Source of the DNA: Punica granatum
Taxonomy: Eukaryota; Streptophyta; Magnoliopsida; Myrtales; Lythraceae
Direction of reading: 5' to 3'
Assembly (NCBI RefSeq): GCF_007655135.1
Contig: NC_045128.1
Coordinates: 32,768,811 to 32,832,810 of the forward strand
Length of the DNA: 64,000 bases
Both the position numbers and the translations under genes were made by a program. How positions within the stretch are numbered: the stretch's first letter is position 1; every line of letters begins with the position of its first letter. The notes beneath the pieces were generated by a model, which was given only the letters and a program-made list of their open reading frames with translations, was not told the origin of the DNA and ran no database searches. Shown here one piece after another: positions 20,840-32,848 of the stretch.

Positions 20840-22043
20840 CGCGGAATTAAAAGTCATTATCAGTTTTGATTCTGGAAAATCTCAAGTGAGAACTAATCCC
20901 TTTTGACCGATTAGTTTCGAGGGGGAAAACAGATTCATGAATAATAAGAAAACAATCTGGTCCTTTTCAGACTTTTGTTGCTCTGAGGCTGAGCATCAAA
21001 TTCACAAGAAGACCGTTTCAAATATTCCAAAATCGTTTTCCGCAACTGCTTCGACGCGTTCCCTAGGTTAACTGTTTCCTCTGGAGATCACACGGGTTTC
21101 TTCGCGAGCCATCGCTTTCGACTCAGCCAGACCCAAATAACCCAGAAAACTTTTAGGCCGGACCAAGCATGACGGGTCGGACTATTAACTTTAATGACCA
21201 TAAAGGGATTGTGTTAGCTTTAAATGATGCGTCTCCACTAAACAATTCAGGAGGAGAAGACAGCCTAAATGCTTAGAATTGAGGGGCCTTATGGCAGCAA
21301 AAAAGGGGAAACGTGACTAATAAAGAGACGCAACCGCAGAACCAAATAGGAGAGACAAGAGAAATAAACAAATCAACATTAGACAGAAGAAAGAACAAGT
21401 AAAAGTGTCCAGCCAGACAGCTCCCTAATACTTTCTGTTTCCTTTATTAAACTGTAAATTTGAGATTCTTCGACAATCGATACATTGTGAGACTCAACAG
21501 CTCACATTAGTTCGACAAAAAGATGGGCAATGCTGACACTGTCTGAGAGCTTATAGAATGCAAAAGGCAAAGCGAGTAAGAAGAACGAATGCAATTAACA
21601 CTTAACAGAATGTGATGAGAATGAGATGATGATCCCAGGAACAGCTTTTTAGTAAGAAGAACGAATGCAATTAACACTTAACAGAATGCGATGAGAATGA
21701 GATGATGATCCCAGGAACAGCTTTTTTCATAATAAATATTGACCGAGCAATCATGTGACAAAAACCAAAGGATACACGGGCATTCGAGCATATAAACAGG
21801 ATTACAGTTCGATTTCAATCTGTCTATATAATACATAGGAGTGGAAGGTCATAACTATGGCTGTGGATGCAGCATCCAGCATCCAGTTGGACCTCAGAGA
21901 ATGGACTCCGGGACTTACGGGTACTCACCAGTGACTTCTGATGCTATACAGAATGCAATGGGGCCACGATTTTCTGCAGTTCTTTGGCTTTCGGGAATTG
22001 TACAGGGAATGGCAACTTCATTATCGTCTACAATGGCTATGTT
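20840..22043 (-). repeat. Inverted segmental duplication, arm B (3' flank of the phosphatase gene)
   Basis: This block pairs with arm A at 16645-17745; the pairing continues into phosphatase intron 4, to about 22700. It contains a private 76-bp tandem duplication (21575-21650 and 21651-21726, one mismatch seen) that is single in arm A. The 3'UTR of the HAD phosphatase must lie at its right end. No separate gene is recognised. Confidence 0.75.
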
Positions 22044-24837
22044 TTACGGTGTTTGAAGAGAGGAAGGGATTCCATGCTTTTGGAACCACTCGGGCATGCA
22101 GTATCTTTCGTAGAGCACTGGTCTCACATCTCTTTGCTGAGAGAGGTGCTTGAGGAGTGGGAGGAGGACGGTCAAGAGCTGTTTTGGCAAATTGAACAAC
22201 CGTCAGAGATTCATTAAGAAAGCCAAAAATGCTTGAAGGAAAGATTGCCAGTCTCGACTTTTATAAGGATGGTGATTATATTTTTACCTGGTCATCGTGA
22301 GGCTGCCCTGCAGAAAAAGGAATGCAGGGAATCCCATTCAGTGGCTGCAGCAAGAAACTGAATGGATTGTTGTCAACTATCACAATGCTGCATTGATCCT
22401 TCGATATGCAGGAAAGATCCTTCACATGTTCCCGATATTCCCTGAACGTTTATAATCGGTGATTATTTACTGGTCCGCAAAAGACAAGCACCTCTTTTTC
22501 CTAACAGAGGTTATCATTGAGTAAACATCTACTATGAAAAATCCCTAACCGAAGACAAGGACAGCGAATTTTCAAATCCAAAAAAATTATGAACTTCCTC
22601 TCATTGTTCTATAATGCGATAAGCTATGTTCATCTCGTAAGGCCACTTCCAGAAAATCTAGCTTATCTAGTTTAATTTTCATCCAAGGCTATCAACCTTA
22701 GGCTCTTATGATTCCAGGTTGTTATGCAGATGGTGTGCACAATATGTTATGCACTCATAAAATAATTCTAAATGTAAATTCATGATTCCAGCCGTTTTGC
22801 TGTGTTCTTGTAATATGAGACTAATAAAGGAAATGGTCAAAAATAAAAAGAATACTTAGTTGGAACTGCGGCAAATAAAAACCTGAGCATTTACAATTCA
22901 TCTGCTGAGCCACTGTCAATATTAAATCAACTATTGTCCTAATGTATTTAAAAAAAATTTATATGAGCCAATCACCCAAAATAAAGAGACAGCCTCATAT
23001 CATTTATGGAGCACATACTACTACCACCCCATTATCTCTCTGATATTTACAGCAGGAAAGATATCGAGTGGCTGAACTTACGTGCTGATGGTTGAAGGTC
23101 GGTAGAGGCGCAGTCTGAATAAGTTTTCTACATCTATCCGATCAACAAGAGGTCTTGCATATCCTGAGACCAGGGAACAGAGGATGGATTGTGATGCTAA
23201 GATAAGAATGGAATAGACATGAACCAGAAGGATTGAAGGCTGAAAAATGACGAAGCAAGGCACTTACCTTCTAAACCAGCAGTAAATAGCACGAGGTCAG
23301 CAAATTCACTGAGCTGTTTGAGGAACACCCGCAATCCGGGTCGCTCAAACACCGTCACGTAGTTGATTTTAGGTTTTCCTTCACATTCCTTTCAATCAAA
23401 ACATACATCCCCATTAAGAATAATTATTTCAGCGCATACCAGCTGTATCATTACGACGTTAAATGCCTTAAATGTAAAGCACCTTATCAGAAGATACACA
23501 TTCCAGCTCAAACCACTGCAAGCCAGCTTCTATTGCCTGATCACGAACAGCAGCTGGCAGACTTGATGTCTCGTATGCACATACAAGAGTTTCATCCAAG
23601 TCGAGAACTACCTACAATTCATGAGTAAAAACTCAATCTGCAGGGAAAGTTTGATTTAATTGCAGGTGCACAACCCAAATAGCAACCAAAAAAGGAAAAA
23701 AGGCAACTAGACTTCTTGAAAGCGTGTATATAGCTCCCTCTCTCTGCGACTTTTTCCTAATTCCCTTTCTAGTAATATCTGATTACATTGCTTTCGACCA
23801 AACAGTAACGCAAGTTTTCCAATTGACTGATATTATCGGGTGTCGAACTCGAACAAAGGCTCTGTTTTCAGCAGGAAAACATTATATGTATTTGGACTTG
23901 ATGACAGTCCTATCTGCTAAACACTCTGTCTAACTAAGTGCATTGCTGTTTCTATTATCCTTCCCCAGAGACTGTGGGTAACCAAAACCACTGAGCAATA
24001 CCAAATGTAGCATCTTTTTAAACCGATCATGTAAGGGAAGAGACTGGACAAATTTTCGTTGAAGAATTGAATAAATTTCTAAAGGTCCTCTGGTAATTAC
24101 GAACACAATGCTGCAAGCCCTGTGCTTTTTGGAAAACTAATCAACAGCCACTAGAACCAATCCAGTATATGGATCCAATTCTCCAAAGGGTCCTCCGAGC
24201 TGGAATCTTCATGCGAATCCAAGCGAAGAATTTACTTTTAAGGGTCAGAAGACATCAGATTCAAGAAGAGTTGTTCTCCATATTGATGAAGCTATGACAA
24301 CGAATCAGAGCTTATAATAAATCGCTTGGAGAAGAACTAGAGGAGAGAACTATGCATTATACTCTACACATGACATATCACACCACCTAATAACGTCAAG
24401 ACATCCTCGGCGACAGAACAAGCATCACGGCAGGCAGCACAGTCAACGGTAAGAGCCAACGTATCAGATTCGACTCTTCTAACGTGTATAAGAGCACCGA
24501 CCGAGCGAATAAGTAAAGTTGAAGCGAAAAATCAGAGAGCAATGCTTCGGAGATGTACCGTGAGTCTGTCGGGACGGCCGACATGGGCGGTGGACGCCTC
24601 GGAAGCTGGGGAGATGTCGACGGGGGCGTTGACGGGGGGATCGAGGTCTGGCAGCTCAACGACGGGGAGTGGCTTGAAGGAAGGGGAGGAGCCGGGAGAG
24701 AGGAGAGGGTGGTGGCCGAAGCGCTGGAGGATCTGGAGGAAGATCTGGAAGAAGAAGGCGAGCCAGTTCCAAAGCGCCCTCCACAGTTGGAGCGTCCACC
24801 GTGGGGAGTACACCTCGGCCTGAGTCAACTCAGCCAT
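22044..24837 (-). CDS. HAD-superfamily FCP1/SCP-like phosphatase with N-terminal hydrophobic segment
   Basis: Six exons on the minus strand: 24559-24837, 23483-23611, 23268-23388, 23082-23163, 22288-22441, 22044-22178. They total 900 nt with consistent phases, giving 299 aa. A hydrophobic helix at about 19-41 (NWLAFFFQIFLQIL) suggests membrane anchoring. The catalytic motif is VVLDLDETLV with Asp97 (nucleophile) and Asp99. Motif II lies in LVLFTAGLEGYARPLVDRID. The C-terminal acidic motif is VIVDNNPFSF (227-229 DNN). It ends VLYERYCMPEWFQKHGIP. Family members dephosphorylate Ser/Thr in proteins; the substrate of this plant clade is not known to me. It closely resembles Arabidopsis At3g55960 as I recall it. 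An in-frame ATG at 24912 lies upstream, but MAELTQAEVYSP matches the family start. Exons 5-6 sit inside the segment missing from arm A. Confidence 0.94.
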
Positions 24838-25215
24838 TGTATGGATGGACGGTCGGTTCCGGGGAGCGAACTTCTGTCTCAGCAGAAGGAGAATGTCTGT
24901 GCAGCGAATCAAAGCTTATGGTCGTGACTGACTTGTTAGGTCCGTTAATATTGGTCTTGGCGATGATGGCGATGATGGCGACGACGAGGGAAAGGGATGA
25001 GGAGGAGCCACTCTTCTTCGTCTCCGAGTTGTGGTCGTCGTTTTTGCTTCGACGAAGTCTAGAGAGAGAGAGAGAGTGAGTCTGCCAGGGAGGGGGGGGG
25101 GGGGAGAGAGAGAAAGAGAGAGGGAGGGTGAGGAGGACGCGCCTGCGAGGCGAGTGGCAGGATCTGGAGGTTGGAGATGGGGTCCACTGCGTGGATTAGT
25201 TATTACCGATGCCAT
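24838..25215 (-). promoter_or_regulatory. Phosphatase 5'UTR/promoter region
   Basis: A GC-rich leader region upstream of ATG 24837 has GATGGCGATGATGGCGA triplets (24960-24980), GAGA tracts (25062-25078, 25105-25125) and a G tract of about 14 at 25090-25104. This CT-rich leader on the coding strand is typical of plant 5'UTRs. The transcription start cannot be placed. Confidence 0.45.
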
Positions 25216-26336
25216 TGGTCAAATGGCGCGAGCCAGAGAAAAGGACCCGACCGGACCCAAGCATGAATCATTTGACTGGACGGGGTTCATGCACCTTCTC
25301 TACACTCAGATTCTGCGGGTCCCACCTCAAATTTATCGAACGTCGAGACCCCGATGCTCTACGAGTAGGTCGCAGAGAAATGTAATTTGGCCCGGTAATG
25401 GTACAAGGACTCAATTAGTAAAAATTCGAGTTCGGATCATAGTATTTGGGAGGATGTTCTTCATTAAGTCAACTGCTTAATAAAAAAGATGTCACTACTT
25501 TATAAATTGTACCCTTCTCGCGTGACAATTTTCTTTTTCCAGGTGGGAACAAAGATCCTTTTTCCTTATACATACTACGTTGCAATGGAATTGCACCTCA
25601 CCCAAACCATTTTTGCTAATATCTTTCAATATTTCCATATCACACGTTGCCATATACGTACAAACAAGAGGGCCCCGCCTGTGAAACAGACCGGCCTTTT
25701 GGACTCAGATTGTAAGGGTACGAGCAGTGATTGGGCGGTGTCCGTAACGCGCCAGAGCATTAGATTGGGGATGGTAAAATGTTCTCACGAGAAGAGATGC
25801 TCTATGCAAATGATCATTCATGCAACGTAAACATCATCCAAGCCCTTGACCCGGAATCCGATCGGAAGTTCCTTCACGTGAATCGTGATAAGGGTCCGTA
25901 ATAGCCCGGCATGTGCTAAGCAACATGCCATGCGTCTTTGGCTCGGACCACATAAAGAAAATCTTTTCATTTACGTGCGGATTCATCGTATAAGCAAGTA
26001 AGGTACTTCAGTTGTAGTCATACCTATTCGGTATGAATCATATGTATGGTACACCAACTTGTTTGCATCTTTTTATATACCGTGCAAAATTCCATGGAGA
26101 AAAAGGGATACTTTATATCTTTTGTTAGTGCTCGGAAGATTGCTTATCGGATATAAAAAGGGCTCGCGACCCTGAGCACTGCTTGCATCGGCTCTGTCAT
26201 CTTTTATTTCTGATAAATACTTACCAACGGCAACACCGGGGCGAGCGAAGTCAATTTTACTCATCATGTACAAAGCCTCTTATGGGAACCAACCAAAACG
26301 TTCTTTTCTTATATTTTCTCGGTAGCTACCGTCCAA
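25216..26336. other. Gene-free spacer between the phosphatase and tRNA-Asp
   Basis: Unique-looking DNA without a supported coding region; the short ORFs lack recognisable families. Confidence 0.4.
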
Positions 26337-26408
26337 GTCGTTGTAGTATAGTGGTGAGTATTCCCGCCTGTCACGCGGGTGACCCGGGTTCGATCCCCGG
26401 CAACGGCG
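26337..26408 (+). tRNA. tRNA-Asp (GTC)
   Basis: A 72-nt gene with a complete cloverleaf. The 7-bp acceptor stem GTCGTTG/CAACGGC (one G-U pair) has discriminator G. The D arm holds the A box TAGTATAGTGG. The anticodon stem CCCGC/GCGGG encloses CTGTCAC, with anticodon GTC at 26370-26372. The T arm CCGGG/CCCGG encloses GTTCGAT (B box GGTTCGATCC). A TTTT terminator follows at once, and a CAA-rich AACCAACCAAAACG lies upstream at about 26288-26301, as in plant tRNA promoters. CCA is not encoded. It matches the standard plant nuclear tRNA-Asp. No intron. Confidence 0.97.
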
Positions 26409-27350
26409 TTTTATGTGTATATATTTTTTTTATTTTCTAATTTATTTGTTTATTGTGAAAAAAATAGAGTAATATAACAACATTGCTTCTTCCAACAGAA
26501 TTTAAATAAAAGCTTCTAGACATAAAAGTCCAACTCTATTTTCTATTATTTTTCTGTGTTGGATTATATGAAGCAATATGATCAGTGATAAATATATTTG
26601 CAATCGAATTAAAAAGATTTAGGTCATAAGCTTAAACTTCAATTTTTTTGCACTAGAGTATGCCAATTTTATGACAAAATTTTCAAAGTATCACATTAGT
26701 CCTAACTTTCAATATAGCAATTGGGGCCTTGTGGATTCAGAATTAAAGTTACTTTGATTTTGATTTTAAATGTGAAAAATGACAAATGAGATGTGATTAT
26801 AAATTTGACTTGGAAAACGTGTGTTTTTGTTGTGTAGTGTGTTGAGTTAAAGTTAAAATTTTTGAATTGAAAATGTATATTTTTGTTGTGTTGTGTGTTG
26901 AGTTAAAGTTAAAATAAATTATTTTTGAATTCAAACGGGGCTTAACATTCTAATTTTCACCCATTGCATTGATCCGCCAGTAAATGATACATTGTCAAAA
27001 CTATTCTCTAATTTTATATCAAATGAAGATTTTGATTTTCTATTTATTTCAGGAAAAAAAATAGTCAACCGAATTTCCATTTATTTCAACATTAGGGAGA
27101 GACACCTCAAGAATTTCATGTATTACATTGGCGCGCTCCTCTCGCGTTTTACAGATGTAAGCAGATGATGCATCAGCTGTACAGAAAACAAAAATGTGGT
27201 AAAAATCAATTCACTCTCAACCCCAAATAAACAAAAATTCATGCTATGCCAATCTTAATTTTTCCTGCTCGCATCCAAAAACCTCAGGTTTTGGTCCTCC
27301 AAACTTGAAACCGATTAGATGATAAGCCTGACCCATAAGTCATGCCTAAA
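26409..27350. other. Spacer between tRNA-Asp and the DYRK kinase, with a MITE-like repeat
   Basis: At about 26735-26945 lies a repeat (family X copy 2) with two internal units of about 60 bp around GTGTTGAGTTAAAGTTAAAA, ending in TTTGAATTCAAACGGGGC; copy 1 is near 18085-18245. The last 250 bp probably hold the kinase 3'UTR. No gene is supported. Confidence 0.5.
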
Positions 27351-30300
27351 TCAGCAAGAGTGGGAGTATTTGTAAGAAAGCCAAGGGTGCTTCAGTGCTT
27401 CTTTAGCAGTGGGGCGCCTCTTCGGGTTTATTTCAAGCAAGCTCCTCACGAAGTCGATAAACCCGATGTCAGAGACTCTCAAATGACGCTCCAATGATGA
27501 TTCCTCAGGGATAATGTACTCGACCTCGTCAGTCTCCTGCATGACAAGTTCAGGCCAAGTCAAGATTGAACAGTATCAATTTTTAGAAATTCCTCGAATA
27601 TTTGAAAGTAACTTGTGCGTTTCACCTCGTTGATGTAGTAAAGGTCATATTCTTCCGTGAAGTATTTAGAGGTCTCCTGCCCCCTCAGGAGCATCTTCAG
27701 ATTGATCGGACCAAGCATCCCGATCATGCGTGCTAGAATCAATACAACCGCGTCATTCGGAAACAAAACCTGTCAAAATCACAAAGAGCGAATTAATTCA
27801 TGAGAATCAAATAGCTCAGATGCTGGCAAAAAGATTCTAGATTTTCCCGAGAATTTTCAGGTATATACACAGGACGTACTTCACCGGAGCAGAGCTCTGC
27901 TAAGATGCAGCCCAGGGACCAAAGGTCAATCTTCTGGTCATAAGGGAGGCCGAGAATGACTTCAGGAGCTCTGTAGGACCGAGATTGAACATATAAACAC
28001 AAGCTGTCTGATCCAAAGCAACTGCTCCCGAGATCAATGATCTTAATCTCAGTTCTTCGGTAGCTCTTGATGAGGATGTTCTCAGGCTTCAGATCGCAGT
28101 GAATAATCCCCAAACCATGCAGGTAGTCCAGCGCCTCCAAACACTGACGGGTTATAACCTGTGAACTTAGAAATTGTAGAAATGAACCAAGAGCAGGAGA
28201 ACTCTACTTGCCTTTGGAAAAATATCTCGATTACTTTTCATTCTCAAAGACAGACGAGGAAAGGTGTATTGGATTATGGTCAGGTATTTTATAATGTTCT
28301 TTATTTTCCAGAAAAGAAAATCGAAAACTTGAAAGTTTTCCACGAATAAGCACTTATTTCCACGAAAATCACAATGGATACAAGCAGAAACACACCTGCA
28401 GTCTACTGAGCGTGAAATAAGCTTCCCCTCCTGACTCTTGATTAAATTTCTGAAATTCATATAGATTTGCTCGGAGGAGTTCGCAAACTATGAAGAGATG
28501 CTCCTGAAGAGTCCATAAGAAAACCAGGCAATTAGGACAAGAATGATGGCAAATGGAGCCATGATACAGTATGTCAAAATTTCGAGTTGCCGCTTAACAG
28601 CTTCTTCAAAAGCCCAAGTTTACAGGCATGAATGATAACTCATTCGTGACTTGACAACTAGAGAGAAATCGGGATCAAATTCAAGGAAAGAAGGGTGGGA
28701 CCTCTAATGAGCTTCACCTGGTGATAGAAGTAGTCATAGAGACGCAAAATGTGGTGATCATCACCAGGGTCATGCTTGTTTACGAGCTTCAAGAGTTTAA
28801 TCTCATCTAAGCTCTGATCAAAGAAATCCTTGTCATTCTTGATAATCTTCAGGCACACGTCCATCCCAGTGTGGAGGTCGTGAGCCTGAACAACTTTGCT
28901 GAATGCCGCAGATCCAAGATATTCAGTCACATAATATCTCCCTGCTATAACGGCATGTAGTACAATTGGAAAGTCTTTGTTTTCCTCGAACCCTGTCCGG
29001 TTCTTCCTGTGCACAACCCTCAGCTCAAATACTTCGTATTCTTTCTCATCTAAACCTTCCACCATCAAAATTTCATCCCGAGAATCACCTTCTTGATCTT
29101 GTTCCCCTGGAGCCTCACCCTCACCCTCACCAAACTCTTCAGTTGACATCAAATCTTTCCTGAGGAGTTCTTTTTCTGAACTCAGATCCGGCTTGGATTT
29201 ACTGAACCAATCTTTGCCAGAATCACTCGTCATGCAGTTGTTGGGATTTCTGATCACTAGATCTTTCCCTGGAGAAACATAGCCATTGGAGACAGAAACA
29301 TCCCGAAAGTTCTTCGTCTCCAAGCCATTCAAATCGGTTTCTTTCCGACAATTGCCATCTAATGACCACGCATTGTCAGTCAAACTTTTTTTCTCGTCCT
29401 TAAAGGCTTGACCCCTTTGGTCGAAACTGAGATGGATAGGCTCTCCAACCTCATCTTCCTCCTCCTTTGTGGATGCTCTATTTTCATTGGTCTCAGATGA
29501 CATGACAAACTTGTCCTCAGTGGGCCCAAGGAAGGGATCCGGCCCTTGGAAGCATGGAGTCATAAAATGGCCCTCGTCGGACTTCTCATCATACAAGTAC
29601 AAGTCGTTTTGCATTTCGAAATCAAAGTCATTGTATGCGCGCGCTGTGCCAAATTGAGACATTCTGTCCGAGGATGTCTCAGAGTTCGGTGTGGATGAAG
29701 ATCCATGTCCATATGGATTCACAAAGTCTGCAAAATAAAATAAAGATCTTGAAACCGGATCCTCGAGAACAATCTTCAGATCTTAACCATTCTAGAGGCT
29801 CCCCCAATGCAAAGAAAACATTACGTGACACTAACTTGATGCACAGAAAATCTGAAATCTACTACGAAACCGCAGAATCAGCTACTATCATTTTCACCAT
29901 GTAGGATCCTATTTCCCACCAATAAACAATTCTTTTAGTACATACGGAAAATTAATCAGCAGCAGCATCAATAAGTCCGCAAATGAAGAAGATGGGATTC
30001 AGTTCGAAGCCAAGCCGCGGAGACGAGAACCTGATCGAGAAGGGAATCCAATAGAACACGATACGAAATTTCCCAACCTTAATACGATCACGCCCGATGA
30101 GAAACCGAACCAGAGATGATATGAGATATTGTTAATGCTAAGTATAGTATGATCATCACCATCACCAAGAATTCCATCTCACTATTTCGCGGATGAAAAA
30201 ACAGAACATCAGATATGAATTGGCAAAGGACCTGACGAGGAGCAGACGTCACTGGTGGAAGACCCCAAGCTCAAGAACTGATCATCAGAGGAAGCCTTAC

Positions 30301-30520
30301 TGGACCTCTCACCGTCGCCTCCACCGACGCCGGCGTCGTCGGGCCTCGCCGGGATCCGGACGGGCGGCGGCAGGGGCACCATGGGGAAGAGGAACTTCTC
30401 GAAATCGAAGGAGCCCAGCTCGCCCTTATCAGCCAAGTCCTCCATGAGGGCCGACTCCGCCTCAAAGAAGCCATTTTTCCTCAGGAACTCCAGCACCGCC
30501 TCCATCTCCGACACCGCCAT
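27351..30520 (-). CDS. DYRK-family dual-specificity protein kinase with LisH-like N-terminus
   Basis: Six exons on the minus strand: 30232-30520, 28718-29727, 28396-28503, 27880-28158, 27626-27769, 27351-27536. They total 2016 nt, giving 671 aa. Residues 7-30 ([22 protein letters not shown]) look like a LisH dimerisation motif. Residues 35-340 are acidic, Ser-rich and probably disordered. The kinase domain runs from about 360 to 665: [11 protein letters not shown] loop, Lys390 in [15 protein letters not shown] with Asp491, DLG (instead of DFG) with Asp511, and the DYRK activation signature [11 protein letters not shown] with Tyr525 and Gln527. DYRKs autophosphorylate that Tyr during synthesis and then act on Ser/Thr. 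All key residues are present. It resembles Arabidopsis At2g40120 as I recall it. Substrates are not known to me. Start ATG 30520 precedes the LisH-like helix. Confidence 0.93.
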
Positions 30521-30583
30521 GAAAGCTGCCGTAGTTCCAGTGTTAGCATGCTTCTCGGAGTTGGGGGTGAGAGAGAGAAATAG

Positions 30584-30614
30584 GGAAGTCTCTCTCTCTC
30601 TCTCTCTCTCTCTG
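30584..30614 (-). repeat. CT/GA microsatellite in the DYRK-kinase 5'UTR
   Basis: A run of about 13 TC units lies 65-95 bp upstream of the kinase start codon. On the coding strand it reads GA. Such dinucleotide tracts in plant 5'UTRs often vary in length. Confidence 0.7.
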
Positions 30615-30797
30615 TGTCTCTGTGTTGTGTGACTAGCAATGAAAGGAAGTCGTCTGCTGTAATTCGGAAGCCATGGGAGGGGGGTGATTGTCTCACCAAC
30701 TTTGAAAAGCGCGGCTGTCCCTTGTTTGTGTGGGTTTAGGAGGGTGGAGGTTTTGGCCGTGTGGGCCCCGTGTTCTGTTCTCTATCTTTTCTTCCAG

Positions 30798-30848
30798 TTG
30801 ACACGTGGAAGCTAAGCTTTCTGACACGTGGAGTATGTTCCACGTAGG
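30798..30848. promoter_or_regulatory. Cluster of three ACGTG-core (G-box/ABRE-like) sites
   Basis: ACACGTGG at about 30801-30808, GACACGTGG at 30823-30831 and CCACGTAGG at about 30839-30847 lie within 50 bp, about 280-330 bp upstream of the DYRK kinase start. ACGTG cores bind bZIP/bHLH factors; several copies are usual in abscisic-acid-responsive promoters. The function here is inferred. Confidence 0.45.
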
Positions 30849-31391
30849 TTTTGTCAATCAAAACATACACCCTTGGAAAAAGGGACTGTCTAGGAAAATT
30901 GTTGATTGAAGTAGTTTGATTTTTTTTTTTGCTTAAATAAAGGTTTGGATTTAAATTTTGTAAACGAAGAAAATTTGTGATTCGAAAAATTTTATCTTTT
31001 AATGGATCGGCTAAGCTCGAATCAATATGATTTAGTATGATTAATCACCTTTTAGTTAATCTTTTTTATTAACTCCGATAAATTTCACTTTATAATAAAA
31101 AAAGTTATTAAAATTATTATATATATCATGAAAGATGAAAGATACTATGATGATTAAGATTGTTTAAAATAAATGCCTTGCTCGTGTGCTTGATACAAGG
31201 GAGGGAGGGAAAAGAAAGTAAGAGGGAAAAAAATGGTGGGTTGATTGTTAAAAATCAAATGATCTCAGTATATTCATTAACATTTTCTTAAGAGAAAGAA
31301 CATGAAATCTACCATTTTTTCTCTCAATTTGAGCATACTTATTATCATTTGATATTTAATTTCACATTATATTTTTTGGTTATAAGGTTTT
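30849..31391. other. Spacer with a degenerate dispersed repeat
   Basis: About 30930-31110 resembles 43685-43855. Both share blocks like 'gattcgaaaaattttatc / gattatgagagttttatc' followed by 'aatggatcggctaagctcgaat / aacgagccgactctatacgaat'. This is an old dispersed repeat of about 150 bp. No gene. Confidence 0.35.
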
Positions 31392-31531
31392 CTGGTTATA
31401 AAGGATGCTCAAGACCTAGTACAATAAAAAAAATTCACAAATAACTAATAAAATAACACGAATAATATCATTAAATATCGAACCTGCAATCTCTAAGTCA
31501 ACAGACAAGAACGTGCACCACTGTCATATGG
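31392..31531 (-). mobile_element. tRNA-derived (Au-like) SINE copy
   Basis: On the minus strand: a degenerate A-box-like start (GCCATATGACAGTGGTGCACG), then GAGATTGCAGGTTCGATATT, whose GGTTCGATA is a recognisable B box, then an A/T-rich 3' end. It shares this order with 3172-3312 and 45706-45834. No target-site duplication was resolved. Confidence 0.5.
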
Positions 31532-31764
31532 CTTGTTTTGATAATATTATATTTTGAAGATAGATTTTTTTTTTGGAATGAATATAGGGTTTCAATTTTC
31601 AAACATAGGGAAGGTTATAATGTTTCCTTCTTTTGACCTTTTTGCTTCTGGTGGAAATGTCGAGCGGTGGGTGGAGGACCATTTTGGTTTCCCCTTAATT
31701 ATTCTCATCCTTTTTCTTTTTCCACCTTTTCTTTTTCCAGCACATTTTTTCCCTTTCAGTTTAT

Positions 31765-32052
31765 TGTGCGTTTGAATTTAATTTTTTTTAAACTCAACTC
31801 CATTTATCTTTAATTTAACAATACAATTATTACTCATTCCTTTTTTTTAAAAAAAATTTAACTATTCAATTCAATTTTTAATATTAAATTCTCTCAACCA
31901 TTCATTACTTTTTCCACAATTTAACAACACAATCATTATTTAATCATTACTTTATCTCAACTATTTATTACTTTTTCTCATAATTTAATAACGCAATTAT
32001 TACAAATCAATTAAAATTAAAAACTCAATTCAACTCAAATACGAAACACGTT
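31765..32052 (-). repeat. MITE-like dispersed repeat, family Y copy 2 (inverted)
   Basis: Reads as the reverse complement of the copies at 8028-8290 and 44755-45065: 'ttgaatttaa', 'aactcaactcc', 'acaattattactc', 'ctctcaacca' blocks. Non-coding and strongly AT-rich. Confidence 0.45.
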
Positions 32053-32816
32053 TATTAAATTTTATATATTGATGTCGATAGAATTTCTTTATTTTTTAGA
32101 TTTTAATTTTATATGAAGATGAGATAGTTTTCGTCCCGGTATTATAATGAAAGAATTATTTGTCATTAAGCAAAAAATATTAAGTGGGCCCGGTTTGGAA
32201 TTTATCCCCCGGAATTCGGAAGCAATATTCTGGGTCGTAGTTAGAACTTTTCCACTAATGAAGATTTAAAATAAAATAAACCCAAAATTTTATCAAAAAA
32301 CCCAAAATATAATTAATCTTTTCGTGCAACTTGTCAAGCAAAACAAAACCCTTATTTCTTTATTTTCTTTCGGAGCAGTGCTATTTCCTCCGAATTCGGA
32401 AGCTCCGAATGTCTCAGTGGGGGTAAGGGTAAGGTTGTAATTAGAGATAAGATGAGGAGCATTCTTTCCATGCGAGGCATTCGCAGGATCCGGAGTTCTT
32501 CACTTTCGGAGAAAAAATCATTTTCCTTTCTTTAATTCTCCCGTGTGAATGAAGAGCCCGAAGAAGATAAATCCTATTTCATCCGAAGAAGATAAATCCT
32601 ATTTCATCGCATTACGTAAGAAAGTATCGATAAATTTGTAAGAAGCAAGTGTTTTAACTTAATAACCTATGCGCTCAATGCACCATAAAGAATTAATAGA
32701 ATCACAAAAAGTTCTTCCTCAGCTTGTTTTTATTGAAAACATACTTCCTTCCTATACATATTACCATTTAAGATTTTCTCCATTCATGATAATTGTTTTT
32801 CTTCTTTATTAATAGA

Positions 32817-32848
<32 letters not shown>

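Noticed and set aside
24542..25480. Plus-strand ORFs of 90-150 codons over phosphatase exon 1 and its leader
   Set aside because: They mirror the GC-rich first exon and GA-rich leader of the minus-strand phosphatase gene and show low-complexity Glu/Arg-rich translations.
26337..26408. tRNA-Asp as part of a SINE
   Set aside because: The cloverleaf is perfect, a TTTT terminator follows at once, and there is no tail or target-site duplication.
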